Positions 52,498 through 61,713 of a stretch of DNA of 64,000 nt are shown here, piece after piece. The translations under genes and the position numbers were made by a program. The notes under the pieces are model-generated. The model saw only the letters and a list, made by a program, of their open reading frames with translations. It was not told the origin of the DNA and did no database searches. Positions within the stretch are counted from its first letter, which is position 1. Every line of letters starts with the position of its first letter. This DNA comes from Falsiroseomonas oryzae (GTDB lineage: Bacteria; Pseudomonadota; Alphaproteobacteria; Acetobacterales; Acetobacteraceae), in assembly GCF_027856955.1 (NCBI RefSeq), contig NZ_JAPSMD010000003.1:1-64000 (forward strand), read 5' to 3'.

Positions 52498-53367
52498 ATG
52501 ACTACCGACCTGGAAACGGCGGTGAACCTGGCGAAAGGTCCCGGATCCAGCTTCGGACCGGACGCTCTCGTGGCACGGCTCGGGGTCAACCGTCGCATCG
52601 CAAACGAATTGGCGCGGGAGGCGCAAAGGGCGATTGCTCTCCAAATGGCTGGGGAACGACTGAGGGCGCATGAGGCCTCCGGGGCGGACCGGGCGGCCGC
52701 AAGCCTGCTTGACGTCGTGATGACCGCACTCGGGGAGCTGACGCTCAAGCTGCAGGATCTACTGCAGGAGCGGCATGACGAAACGGGCCGTGCGCTGGCC
52801 GACGCTCGGCTTTCCGGACGTCGGGAAGCTGAAGCCGAACAGGCTATCCTCGTGCAGCGGAGCCAGGCAGACGCACAGACGGCACGTGACGACGCCGAAA
52901 GCGCGAAGGCCAGGACATTGGAACTGGAGCAGGAGCTCCGGCAGGCCCAGCATGAGCGCAACGAAGCTCTGGCCCGGTGCGAGCGGCTTGGCGCCGAGCT
53001 GGCCTTGCGCGGGTCACGGGAAGATGCGCTTCAAGCCGAACTCGATGCCTGCCGGGCGGCGGGCGTTTCGCGGGACCACGCCGTCCTTCAGGAGTTGCGC
53101 GAGCATGAACGGCTCCGAGGCGAACTTTCCGCGCGTACCGACCAGGTGGCAGCAGCACATGAGCAGATCAGGGTGCTGCAGGAAGCGCTCATCAGCATTG
53201 GATCCAGGCAGGGTCACCCAAGCGCTGCCACGAGCAAGACCCAAGCAGGACCGCTACGGCGGGCCAGAAAGGGTGGCGGCGCCGCTCCCCATTCGGGTAC
53301 CCGCACCGCCAGGACCATGGGTGACGGCCGTCCGCTGGATCAGCCGCCATCACCACAATCGTGCTGA
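52498..53367 (+). CDS. Coiled-coil protein with possible N-terminal DNA-binding domain
   Basis: A 289-residue protein. Residues 15-55 (FGPDALVARLGVNRRIANEL) may form an HTH; residues 75-240 are one long coiled coil rich in Glu, Arg, Ala and Gln; the basic C-terminus (ARKGGGAAPHSG) is low complexity. The layout resembles KfrA-type plasmid or island maintenance proteins. The ATG at 52498 has GAGGAAAG upstream. Its 3' end overlaps the convergent tyrosine recombinase gene by 28 bp. Confidence 0.6.
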   Translation: MTTDLETAVNLAKGPGSSFGPDALVARLGVNRRIANELAREAQRAIALQMAGERLRAHEASGADRAAASLLDVVMTALGELTLKLQDLLQERHDETGRALADARLSGRREAEAEQAILVQRSQADAQTARDDAESAKARTLELEQELRQAQHERNEALARCERLGAELALRGSREDALQAELDACRAAGVSRDHAVLQELREHERLRGELSARTDQVAAAHEQIRVLQEALISIGSRQGHPSAATSKTQAGPLRRARKGGGAAPHSGTRTARTMGDGRPLDQPPSPQSC

Positions 53368-54446
53368 GCCATCCGAGGCGGCTGCATCGGGGGCGAGCGC
53401 CTGCTGACCCGTACCCGGCAGACCTCTTCCGGTGCAGGCACTGGAAGGCATGGCTCACCATCGGGCCCGAACGTCAGTTCTGCACGCGACCTGCGGGCGT
53501 AGTGGACGTAGGCGGTGCGACTGCTGGCATGGCCCATCAACGCGGCGACCTCCGCGGCAGACCGAGCGCACTTCGCGTTGGCCGCGTACTGATGCCGCGC
53601 GCTGTAGAGACCGATGATGGCTTTGCGCCGGGGCCATATCAGCCGATTGACCTTGTAGAGGAGGTCGGAACAGGACGCGTGCAAGCGGCGAAAGCCTGTG
53701 ACGCCCTCGATCTGGATGGCCTTGAGCAACTCCGAAGCCGCATCCAGTTGCTGCGGCAGCAGGTGACCAAGATTGAGGGTCCTCGTGGCACCATGCGCGC
53801 GGCCATTGGTTGCCTTTGCGTTGCGCACCTTGAGGAGTGGATCGCCGCTCGGCGATTGAAGCAACTCGGCGTCCCGCCATTCCACCGGCCGGAGCCCGGT
53901 AGCGTGCCCGGCGATCAACCAACAGATCAGGACACGTGCGATGCGGGAGGTCTTCGCCTGTTCGCTGAGCTTCCGCAGCAGTTTGGCGAGATCATTCTGC
54001 TTGATCCCTTTGGCTCGCGGTGCTCGCCGTGGCGTCGACAAGGAAGGCGGCGGCGGGGCATCTCGTATCATGCGCTCTGCCTGTCGCGCCGACGCCGCAC
54101 CCGACAGGTCCAGGCCAGCAAGCGCCGCCTGGCGCACTTTCCGCCAATAGGCGGGCCGCATCCTGGCGCGCTCCACAACGACCCATTCTGCGAACCCGAG
54201 GTGGTCGTCGTGGCCAACTCCGACTTCTGCTGCCCTGTCGCGCAGCGCGTGGTAGCGGCAGAGGTACTCCTGCTGCGTGAGCCAGGTTCGCGTTGGCTTC
54301 GCAGTGTGATCGGTCTCGGTCAGCCCCGCCGCGCACCGTTCGTCTACTGTCGCGTTCCAGCGGTTCCCGGCTGTGGCGGTTTGAAGCGTTCCAGCGGTTG
54401 CGCCACCGCGATCGCGCCCTTCCGGGCATGCATGCTGTATAGCCAT
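53340..54446 (-). CDS. Tyrosine-type site-specific recombinase
   Basis: A 368-residue integrase-like protein. Catalytic-domain signatures: GHATGLRPVEW (first Arg), LYSARHQYAANAK (second Arg box; the first position, usually His, is Tyr), LMGHASSRTAYVHYARR (His and the nucleophile Tyr). The N-terminal part (RTWLTQQEYLCRYHAL) resembles a SAM-like core-binding domain. It could integrate or resolve the island. The atypical box and the presence of a second recombinase leave its activity open. Confidence 0.72.
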   Translation of the reverse strand: MAIQHACPEGRDRGGATAGTLQTATAGNRWNATVDERCAAGLTETDHTAKPTRTWLTQQEYLCRYHALRDRAAEVGVGHDDHLGFAEWVVVERARMRPAYWRKVRQAALAGLDLSGAASARQAERMIRDAPPPPSLSTPRRAPRAKGIKQNDLAKLLRKLSEQAKTSRIARVLICWLIAGHATGLRPVEWRDAELLQSPSGDPLLKVRNAKATNGRAHGATRTLNLGHLLPQQLDAASELLKAIQIEGVTGFRRLHASCSDLLYKVNRLIWPRRKAIIGLYSARHQYAANAKCARSAAEVAALMGHASSRTAYVHYARRSRAELTFGPDGEPCLPVPAPEEVCRVRVSRRSPPMQPPRMAQHDCGDGG

Positions 54447-54577
54447 GGTCTCCAGCTCTCCTCCACGTCACCCGGCGTGGGCGACATCCATGGCTGATGG
54501 TGAGACAGGCGTCGGAAACTCCACGCTGATGCTCGGCCCTGGGTTGCCCAGGCACGCCGAAGCACTACGATGTGCAC

Positions 54578-54814
54578 ATGGAAGTCACACCGTGTCAGCT
54601 GCGTGCTGCCAGGGCGTTGCTAGGCTGGTCACAGCGCGAACTGGCCGAGAGGGCCGTGATGGCTCGCGCAACCGTCGCCGAAGCCGAGCGGGACGGCGGC
54701 CGCATATCGCGCATGATGCTGCAGGCGCTCGTCGACACACTGCAGAAGGAAGGGATCACCTTCGTCTCCGCCTCAGGCGCGGCGTGTGTCTGCCTCAGGG
54801 CGCCCACCACCTAG
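54578..54814 (+). CDS. Small XRE-type helix-turn-helix protein
   Basis: A 78-residue protein: TPCQLRAARALLGWSQRELA-ERAVMARATVAEAERDG is a canonical HTH_3 domain, followed by a helix and the short tail LQKEGITFVSASG. Similar to the XRE gene at 50489-50755 in size and layout, suggesting related regulators. GTG 54572 or ATG 54578 can start it; ATG is used here. It is divergent from the tyrosine recombinase gene, which it may control. Confidence 0.75.
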   Translation: MEVTPCQLRAARALLGWSQRELAERAVMARATVAEAERDGGRISRMMLQALVDTLQKEGITFVSASGAACVCLRAPTT

Positions 54815-54934
54815 CCTCTCAAGTATTGGGCGCGTGCCACACCTGCCCTTGCGATGGGCCGGCTTGGCGGCAACTTGGACCAACGGCCGACTATTGTGGC
54901 GAGCCGTTTGTCGAGCGGCATCTCCGAGTGGGCC

Positions 54935-55159
54935 ATGCCTGCTCGACGTGTTTCGAAAACCCGCCTGCCGCCGGATCGACGCCAGACTACGACGCGTGCC
55001 TGCGGCGATCGAGGTCAGCGGCCGTCCAAGGTGTTCAACGCGACGCTCGAGGGAGATCTGGCTGGGTTGCTCGGCGATGAGCCACTGCCGGACGAGGTCT
55101 CCCTCCTGATGCACTGTCTCGCCCGCGAGATCGCAGAGATCGTCGACGATGCCGGATGA
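54935..55159 (+). CDS. Possible small hypothetical protein
   Basis: A 74-residue frame with a basic N-terminus and an acidic, helical C-terminus (EGDLAGLLGDEPLPDEVSLL). The C-terminal part looks protein-like, but start and Shine-Dalgarno are unclear and no family is recognised. It could be a degraded longer gene. Confidence 0.35.
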   Translation: MPARRVSKTRLPPDRRQTTTRACGDRGQRPSKVFNATLEGDLAGLLGDEPLPDEVSLLMHCLAREIAEIVDDAG

Positions 55160-55222
55160 CGTAGCGTCGTGACACTCGGACGCGCGGTCGGCGGGCGCCT
55201 CGCGGTGCGAAATCCGAGAGTG

Positions 55223-55240
55223 ACCAGTCGGCGTACTGGT
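55223..55240. promoter_or_regulatory. Perfect palindrome upstream of the serine recombinase
   Basis: ACCAGT-CGGCGT-ACTGGT, 6-bp arms with a 6-bp spacer, 62 bp before the recombinase start. It may be an operator or part of the recombinase's attachment site; neither can be confirmed from one copy. Confidence 0.3.
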
Positions 55241-55301
55241 GCTCGGCTGGCTCGATCTTTTCAGGCCCAGTCTTCGTGACGGTTGATGGACACAGGATCA
55301 G

Positions 55302-57014
55302 ATGCGGAAGACATCAAAGCTCCCCCTCGCCTCAGACGTGGTCATCGGCAAAGGCCCAGACGGTACCGTTCGTGTCGCCCTGTACGTGCGGGTGTCCACA
55401 GGGCGCCAAGCAGCGGGGGAACTGTCTGTGCCGGACCAGATCGCTCGCATGACGGAGTACTGCGAGGCAAAGGGCTGGAAGGTCGTCGCGATCTACACCG
55501 AAGCCGCGACGGCGACCGACTACAACCGGCCGGAGTTCACCAAGCTCATCGATACTGCGACAGCGCTGCCCCGCCCATACGAAGTCGTCGCTGTGCACTC
55601 ATACAGCCGGATCGCCCGCGATAGCGTAGCGAACGAGCTTGCCCACAGGCAGTTGGCCAAGGTGGGTGCGCGAATGATCTCGATCACGCAGAATGTCGGT
55701 CAGGGCACAACGGGTGAACTGACGCGCAAGATCATCGCCGTTTTCGACGAATTCCAATCGCACGAAAACTCGAAGCATACGCACCGAACCATGCTGGAGA
55801 ATGCGCGGCAAGGCTATTTCAACGGATCGATCGCTCCGTTCGGGTTCCACGCCAATGCGGTCGGCAAGAAGGGCGCGCGGGTCAAGAAAATTCTCGATAT
55901 CGACGAAGATGAAGCGAGCATCGTGAGGCGCGCCTATGCCATGTGCCTCGGTCGTGAAGGGGAGCCACTAGGCCTAAAGCGGATCGTGGAGCGTCTCCAC
56001 GGCGAAGGCCTGAAGTTTCGTGGTAAGCGCTTCACGACCTCGAATGTATATAGAATTTTGACGTCCGAGGTCTATGCTGGAACGCTCTGGTACAATCGGA
56101 TCTGCGCGCGCACAGGAGTTCTGCGTCCCCGGGAAGAGTGGGTGGCAGTCTCAGTGCCACCTACCGTGTCGAAGGAGGACTTCGACCGGGTGCAGGAGGT
56201 CCTCGCTTCTCGCGCCCCGAAAAAGACCCCGCCTCGCATCACGAGCAGCCCAGTCCTTCTGACCGGGCTGGCAACATGCGCGACCTGTGGCGGAGGCATG
56301 ACCCTGCGTACCGGCAAGTCGGGCCGCTACCGGTACTATACCTGCGCCTCAGCGGCGCATTCCGGGAAGGCCGTCTGTCCGGGGCGCTCCCTCCCCATGG
56401 ACGGCCTTGACCAAGCTGTCGTCGACGTCCTGGCCGACGCTGTTCTCAAGCCAGAGCGCCTGAGCAGGATCCTCGAGGCCTACCTTGCCCGGAGCGCAGA
56501 GGGGGACGTCGCTCGGCGCGAGCGCTTGGCGCGGGCCCGCAAGGACGCGACAGGGGCGGTCGGCACCAAGGCCCGCCTCATGAAGCTCGTCGCCGCGGGG
56601 GCCGTCGAACCCGATGATCCGCAGCTGGCGGAGGAGCTCCGCAACACAGAGGCGCGCCGACGCCGGGCGGAGGAGGAGATCGCACTTCTCGAAACAGAAG
56701 GGCTTCAGGCGAAGCCTCAGAATATCACACCGGCCAAGATCGAGCGGCTCGGAATGGCCATCCGCGAGGCGCTCCGGACGGGCACACCGGAGTTCAGGCG
56801 GGCCTACGTCAGGCTGTTCGTCCGGCAGGTCGTCGTCGGTGACACGGAGATCAAGGTATCCGGCCCCACCGCAGCTCTGGCTGGCGCCGTGGCGCGTCAC
56901 CGCCCTCAGTCGACTGCCGACTCAGGTTCTCAGTTTCATGCGGAGTGGCGTAGGAAAGGGAACCCACGCCAACCGTTCTCTGAGGCGACCCCGACAGTCA
57001 TTCGTGTAGCTTGA
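55302..57014 (+). CDS. Large serine recombinase (integrase/resolvase family)
   Basis: A 570-residue serine integrase. The resolvase domain has ALYVRVSTGRQ with the nucleophilic Ser and VHSYSRIARDS; the recombinase domain follows (GLKRIVERLHGEGL, NVYRILTSEVYAGTLWYN), then a zinc ribbon (CATCGGGMT ... YYTCASAAHSGKAVCPG) and a C-terminal coiled coil. It cuts and rejoins att sites without a host partner. Its place at the right end of the accessory DNA, facing the chromosomal AraC gene, makes it the best candidate for moving the island. The ATG at 55302 follows CAGGATC. Confidence 0.9.
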   Translation: MRKTSKLPLASDVVIGKGPDGTVRVALYVRVSTGRQAAGELSVPDQIARMTEYCEAKGWKVVAIYTEAATATDYNRPEFTKLIDTATALPRPYEVVAVHSYSRIARDSVANELAHRQLAKVGARMISITQNVGQGTTGELTRKIIAVFDEFQSHENSKHTHRTMLENARQGYFNGSIAPFGFHANAVGKKGARVKKILDIDEDEASIVRRAYAMCLGREGEPLGLKRIVERLHGEGLKFRGKRFTTSNVYRILTSEVYAGTLWYNRICARTGVLRPREEWVAVSVPPTVSKEDFDRVQEVLASRAPKKTPPRITSSPVLLTGLATCATCGGGMTLRTGKSGRYRYYTCASAAHSGKAVCPGRSLPMDGLDQAVVDVLADAVLKPERLSRILEAYLARSAEGDVARRERLARARKDATGAVGTKARLMKLVAAGAVEPDDPQLAEELRNTEARRRRAEEEIALLETEGLQAKPQNITPAKIERLGMAIREALRTGTPEFRRAYVRLFVRQVVVGDTEIKVSGPTAALAGAVARHRPQSTADSGSQFHAEWRRKGNPRQPFSEATPTVIRVA

Positions 57015-57137
57015 GCCCACGGGCGGTGAAAGCATAAAACTTGCGCTAACACCCGACCTCGCGACGTCGGCGTCAGCACTGCACGATCGGCGAAGGGAGG
57101 TGCATCACGCCGCCTCGGCGGAGCGGGTGCGGAGACG

Positions 57138-58241
57138 CTACAGCTGCACCAGCAGGCGTGTGAGTGACGGCGGCGCCGCAGTCGCACCCCGCATCGGTTC
57201 CGGCGCGCAAATGAGCGCCGTCAACGCGTCTACCCTGAATTCGCGCGGAGTACAGCCGAATCGGCGGCGGAACGCGCGGGCGAAGGCGCCGGCGTCGAAG
57301 AAGCCGACGCTGATGGCGATCTCCGCAATTGAGCGGATATCGTCCCGCGCGGCCAGCGACCGATGCGCCTTCCGCATCCTGGCCTCGAGGATATATGCCG
57401 CGACGCCGCCGAAAGGCTCGAACAGTCTGTAGAGCGTTGCGCGCGAGATGGCCTGCGTGCGGCAGAGCCATTCCGCGTCGAGACGGGCAGAACCTAGGTT
57501 CTCCTCGATGACGCGCCTGAGCTGCGCCAGCCGCAGCACGGACGTCCCGCTGGCGAGCAGCGGCGTGGTTCCGGCGGCCATGGCAGCGGCGGCGGCGATC
57601 AGGCCGCGGCAGGCAGCTGCGAGCGCCAGCGCCTCGGATCGCGGCATCGTCTCCAGCTCCGTAGTAAGCATCGCGGCGGTGGCGCCGAGGAGGCGCGCCG
57701 AGGTGCCGAGCATCGGCCTGCCGCGTGCCGCGTCCAAGACCCCTGCAATGTCGGGAAAGGCATCTCGCGGCAGGAACATGGACACCCAATCGCCGCCTGG
57801 CCGCACGAACTCGACCGGCTCATGCATCGCGACGATGAAGGGGACGCCGGCGGGGATGACGACGGATGCATCCCCGAGGCGCGCGCGCGTCACCGTGTGG
57901 GGGTGCACCAGCAACAGCCAGTGGTCCAGCGCATCCCGCCGCAGCCGTTGCGGCGTGCGGACCCATTCAAGGCCCGGAGCGCGGCCGTGCTGCACGGCGA
58001 TCCGGCCGATGTGCCATGTGCGCTGCCGGGTCGCGAAGCCGGCGCGCGCCAATGGGCCCGGCACGCGGTCCACGATGCCACCCTGGGTGTCGCAGAACGC
58101 CTCGAACTGCTGCTCCGGCGGCAGCGCCTCCGTCGAGACCTCGATCATCGGCAGGAGATCGGAGGCTTGCAGGCCTGTCGCCGCGCCCATCTTCCCTATC
58201 CCGGACTGCGGGGTTTTCCCCGGATTGCGCCTGCACACCAT
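57138..58241 (-). CDS. AraC-family transcriptional regulator
   Basis: A 367-residue regulator with an N-terminal AraC_binding_2-like domain (EQQFEAFCD..., HWLLLVHPH) and a C-terminal AraC HTH pair: WLCRTQAISRATLYRLFEPF and SIAEIAISVGFFDAGAFARAF followed by FGCTPREFR. Likely a ligand-responsive activator. It is divergent from the two-component genes with 250 bp between. The true start may be ATG 58190 or later; 58241 is the longest frame. Confidence 0.85.
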   Translation of the reverse strand: MVCRRNPGKTPQSGIGKMGAATGLQASDLLPMIEVSTEALPPEQQFEAFCDTQGGIVDRVPGPLARAGFATRQRTWHIGRIAVQHGRAPGLEWVRTPQRLRRDALDHWLLLVHPHTVTRARLGDASVVIPAGVPFIVAMHEPVEFVRPGGDWVSMFLPRDAFPDIAGVLDAARGRPMLGTSARLLGATAAMLTTELETMPRSEALALAAACRGLIAAAAAMAAGTTPLLASGTSVLRLAQLRRVIEENLGSARLDAEWLCRTQAISRATLYRLFEPFGGVAAYILEARMRKAHRSLAARDDIRSIAEIAISVGFFDAGAFARAFRRRFGCTPREFRVDALTALICAPEPMRGATAAPPSLTRLLVQL

Positions 58242-58491
58242 CCGATGCGATCGGTTCCCGCAACAGAAAAGGAGACCTTCACATTATTGTCAGCCTGACC
58301 GTCGGCGGCCCTCCGCGAGCACTGCACGGACGGCTGCGACGTCCAATTGTCTCAAGAAGTTGGCACCACTTCTCGCACCTGAGCGCCATCCGTCGCACGC
58401 AGCCAACGCACCGTCCCGCCGCGAGACTTCGTTGTGGATCGCCAGCCATGCGCAACGTCATCCTCGTCCTAGCAATTCTACGGAGGGACGC

Positions 58492-59322
58492 ATGGGGGCT
58501 TCGAACCCGAAGATTCACGCCTGCCAAGTTAGGACAGACGCGAAGCCCCTGTTGCGCCTGCCCCTTCCCGATAATGCAAAGCAGCCGCCCTGCTCGGCAG
58601 CCGCCGCTGGGCTGCGCTGTCGCCAGCACCGGCGCTCGACGCCGGCGACGACTCCGCACATGGCCGCCGCAATTCGTGTGCTGGTCTGGCAGGACGCGGA
58701 GCGCCGTCGCATCGCGCGGGAGCTGCACGACACTACCGTGCAGGACATCGCCGCCGCCGTCGTTGAGCTGGACGACGTCACGGGCGGGCGCTCCCCTACG
58801 CGCGGCGACTGTGCGATCGTTCGCGCCCGGACGCTGCTGACTCGGTCGCTCGAGGATCTGCGCACGCTCTCCTACACGCTGCATCCGCCGCTACTCGACG
58901 AATGCGGCTTCGCCACCGCGCTTGAAACCCTTGCTGAGGGCTTCGCCCGGCGACGGGGGCTCGCCTGCCATATCGCGCTCGACCGGGACGCGGCGCGCGC
59001 CGTGCCGACCGAGATGGGCGTGGCGCTGATTCGCGTTGCGCAGGAAGCCTTCGTCAATGCCCACCGCCACGGCCGGGCGACCCGGCTTACGCTCCGCTTC
59101 CGCGCGCTGCCCAGGGGGGGCGTGGAGCTGCGCATCGCCGACAACGGAACCGGCTTCGCCGCGCGCCAGCAGGACAAGGCCGCGACCGGCGTCGGCATCC
59201 CCGGCATGCAGGCCCGCATGCGCCAGCTCGGCGGGCGGCTGCGCATACGCTCCGGCAGCAGCGGGACACATGTGGTAGCGGAGATGCCGCTCGCGGGGAT
59301 CCCGCGATCCCCGCGCTGGTAA
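58492..59322 (+). CDS. NarL-type sensor histidine kinase without visible sensor domain
   Basis: A 276-residue kinase starting at ATG 58492 with a perfect CGGAGGGACGC Shine-Dalgarno. The HisKA_3 dimerisation box is RRRIARELHDTTVQDIAAAV (phospho-His), and the HATPase_c has an N-box-like ALIRVAQEAFVNAHRHG and the G1/G2 boxes IADNGTGF and GVGIPGMQARM. The 70 residues before the H-box contain no transmembrane helix or PAS domain, so it is cytosolic and must be steered by a partner. Its stop overlaps an upstream ATG of the response regulator (TAATG), indicating coupling. Confidence 0.88.
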   Translation: MGASNPKIHACQVRTDAKPLLRLPLPDNAKQPPCSAAAAGLRCRQHRRSTPATTPHMAAAIRVLVWQDAERRRIARELHDTTVQDIAAAVVELDDVTGGRSPTRGDCAIVRARTLLTRSLEDLRTLSYTLHPPLLDECGFATALETLAEGFARRRGLACHIALDRDAARAVPTEMGVALIRVAQEAFVNAHRHGRATRLTLRFRALPRGGVELRIADNGTGFAARQQDKAATGVGIPGMQARMRQLGGRLRIRSGSSGTHVVAEMPLAGIPRSPRW

Positions 59323-59420
59323 TGTCCCCGCCTGCGACCGGGGTGATTCCGAATGTCGCCCCACCGGCGCCGGCGATAGCGTCTGCGGCGATGAAGGGCG
59401 GTCGCGAGTACCGCAAGGCG

Positions 59421-60065
59421 ATGGTGCGCATCCTGCTGGCCGATGACCACGAGGTGGTGCGCCAAGGGCTGCGCCACCTCCTCGAACGCCCCGCCGGCTG
59501 GGCGATCTGCGGGGAGGCCGCGACCGGCCGCGAGGCCGTGGCGATGGCTGCGGAGCTGAAGCCCGACGTGGCCGTGCTGGATGTCGCCATGCCGGACCTG
59601 AACGGGCTAGACGCCACGCGCCAGATCCGTAAGGCAAGCCCGCGCACCGAGGTGCTGGCCTTTACCATGCACGAATCCGAGGCTCTGGTGCGCGAGGCGC
59701 TGGCGGCCGGCGCCAAGGGCTACCTGCTGAAGTCGGATGCCGGCCTGCACATCGTCGCCGCCGTCGAGGCGCTGGCGTCTGGCAAGACCTACTTCAACGC
59801 GAAGGTATCGGCGACGATCGTCGAGGGCTTCTTGCGCGCGGCCGCCGCCAACGCACCGCGGGCCGAGCGGCAACTGACGTCGCGCGAGCGCGAGGTGATG
59901 CAGCTCCTCGCCGAAGGGTGCAGCAACAAGGAAGTCGCGACCCGCCTCTCCATCAGCCTCAAGACGGCGGAAGCGCATCGCGGCGCAATCATGCGCAAGC
60001 TCGAGGCGCGTTCGCTGGCGGACATCGTTCGCTACGCGATGCGCAACGGGATCACGCCCCCCTGA
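59421..60065 (+). CDS. NarL/FixJ-type response regulator
   Basis: A 214-residue regulator: MVRILLADDHEVVRQGLRHL (acidic pair), VAVLDVAMPDLNGLDA (phospho-Asp), YLLKSDAG (Lys), then a LuxR HTH with LTSREREVMQLLAEGCSNKE-VATRLSISLKTAEAHRGAIM. An in-frame ATG at 59322 would overlap the kinase stop and add 33 low-complexity residues. The phosphorylated dimer should control transcription of unknown targets. Confidence 0.9.
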   Translation: MVRILLADDHEVVRQGLRHLLERPAGWAICGEAATGREAVAMAAELKPDVAVLDVAMPDLNGLDATRQIRKASPRTEVLAFTMHESEALVREALAAGAKGYLLKSDAGLHIVAAVEALASGKTYFNAKVSATIVEGFLRAAAANAPRAERQLTSREREVMQLLAEGCSNKEVATRLSISLKTAEAHRGAIMRKLEARSLADIVRYAMRNGITPP

Positions 60066-60201
60066 CGATAGGGCGTTCCCTGTGCGACCCCGGGGAGTTT
60101 GCCCGATAGGGCCACCGCCCCTGGCGCACCCACACTGGCGCGGCGCGCGTCTCCGCGAGTGCGGCGCGGCGCAAGCTCCGAGCCGGAAGGGAGACCATCA
60201 C

Positions 60202-61713
60202 ATGTCGCTCCGCCACGCGCACTGGCGCACCCCGCTGCGGGTCGCGGCCATCGCCCTGACGGCCGCGCTCTCGCTCGGCGCCTGCCAGTCCGCCGTCCCG
60301 GCGGTGAACCAGCCGCTTCCGCGCGATGCGGCAGGACGCCCTGACTACGCGCGCAACTACGGCTTCGGCTCCTTCCCGCAGCACCGAGAGACGACGGGCA
60401 GTGAGCTGATGGTGCTGCTTGCATTTTCCGGCGGCGGCAAGCGTTCGGCGGCCTTCGCCCATGGCGTGCTACGCGGTCTGCGTACCGTGTCGGTGCGCGG
60501 CCTCGGCGGCACGAACGGGCGGCCGATGCTGAGCGAGGTCCACTACATCGCCTCGGTCTCCGGCGGCAGCTTCCCAGCCGCGCATTACGGGCTCTATCGC
60601 GACCGCAGCTTCGACACCTTCCCCGAAGAGTTCCTGCACCGCGACATTGAGGCCTACATCTACGGCATGTTCCTGCTCCCGTGGAACTGGCGCTGGATGG
60701 TGGACGACGCCTACGGCACCAACGACCGGATGGCGGAGGTGTACGACGCGCTGATGTTCCGGGGCGCGACCTTCGCTGACCTCGCGCGGCGCGGGCCGCC
60801 GCTGATCTCGATCAACGCGACCGAGATTGGAACCGGCCTCGTCTTTCCCTTCCAGGGGACGCTGTTTGGCCTGCTCTGCTCGGACATGACCGCCTATCCG
60901 CTGGCGCGCGCGGTCGCCGCCAGCAACGGCTTCCCGGTCCTGTTCTCGGCGATCACGCTGCAGAGCCATGCCCGGGAGTGTGGCGACGCGCGGCCGCCGG
61001 TGGCGCCGCAGGCTGACCTTGCGGCTCCGCGGTCCGAGACGTCGCGCCGCGCGCAGCTCGCGCGCGTGGCGCAGCGGCTGTCGGATTCCGAGCGCACGCG
61101 CTGGGTGCACCTGATGGATGGGGGCATCGCCGACAACCTGGCCCTGCGGGGCCTGCTCAACATCCTCATCACGCTGGACGACGGGAACGAGTTGTTCCGC
61201 GCCGCCGCGCTCCGTACGCGGCGGATCGTCGTGCTCAGCGCCGATGGGCAGGCGGCGGCCGACCCGACGCTCAGCCAGCAGCGCAGCGTCGGCGGGCTTG
61301 GGCAGCTCTTCTCGGCGGTCTCCGGCACCCAGATCGACGCCTACAACTTCGAGACGCTGGCGCTCGCTGAGGCGCAGGTAGATGCGCTGGTACGTCGCTT
61401 CCGCGCGGTGCGCTGCGCGGAAGCAGCGATCATCGGCGGCCATCCCTGCGACGATGTGCGGGGCGAACTGGTGCACGTCTCGCTCTCCGGCATCGAGGAT
61501 CCGGAACTGCGCCAGCGCATGCAGTCCATCCCGACGGGGCTCACCATCCCACGCAATGACGTGGATGAGCTCGTCGCAGCGGGAGAGCGCCTGACTGCGA
61601 CGCACCCGGTGCTGCGGGAGATGGCGACCGACACCTCCGCCGCAGCCGCGCGGCCAGCTCCGGCGCCGCGCCGCGCTCGCCCCGGCGGCGGCGTCGCCGC
61701 ATCCGCGCGATGA
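60202..61713 (+). CDS. Patatin-like phospholipase, predicted lipoprotein
   Basis: A 503-residue secreted protein. The signal peptide ends in the lipobox LSLGAC (Cys near 29), so it is probably anchored by lipid in the outer or inner membrane facing the periplasm. The patatin fold shows the oxyanion loop FSGGGKRSAAFAHGVL, the nucleophile region ASVSGGSF (the usual G-x-S-x-G here reads S-x-S-G-G) and the D-G-G of LMDGGIADNLALRG. It should hydrolyse acyl esters of phospholipids. The ATG at 60202 has GGAAGGGAG upstream. Confidence 0.85.
   Translation: MSLRHAHWRTPLRVAAIALTAALSLGACQSAVPAVNQPLPRDAAGRPDYARNYGFGSFPQHRETTGSELMVLLAFSGGGKRSAAFAHGVLRGLRTVSVRGLGGTNGRPMLSEVHYIASVSGGSFPAAHYGLYRDRSFDTFPEEFLHRDIEAYIYGMFLLPWNWRWMVDDAYGTNDRMAEVYDALMFRGATFADLARRGPPLISINATEIGTGLVFPFQGTLFGLLCSDMTAYPLARAVAASNGFPVLFSAITLQSHARECGDARPPVAPQADLAAPRSETSRRAQLARVAQRLSDSERTRWVHLMDGGIADNLALRGLLNILITLDDGNELFRAAALRTRRIVVLSADGQAAADPTLSQQRSVGGLGQLFSAVSGTQIDAYNFETLALAEAQVDALVRRFRAVRCAEAAIIGGHPCDDVRGELVHVSLSGIEDPELRQRMQSIPTGLTIPRNDVDELVAAGERLTATHPVLREMATDTSAAAARPAPAPRRARPGGGVAASAR

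Noticed and set aside
57448-58491. Upstream extension of the histidine kinase across the AraC gene
   Set aside because: The frame is open by chance; ATG 58492 has a perfect Shine-Dalgarno and the extension would overlap the AraC gene in antisense.
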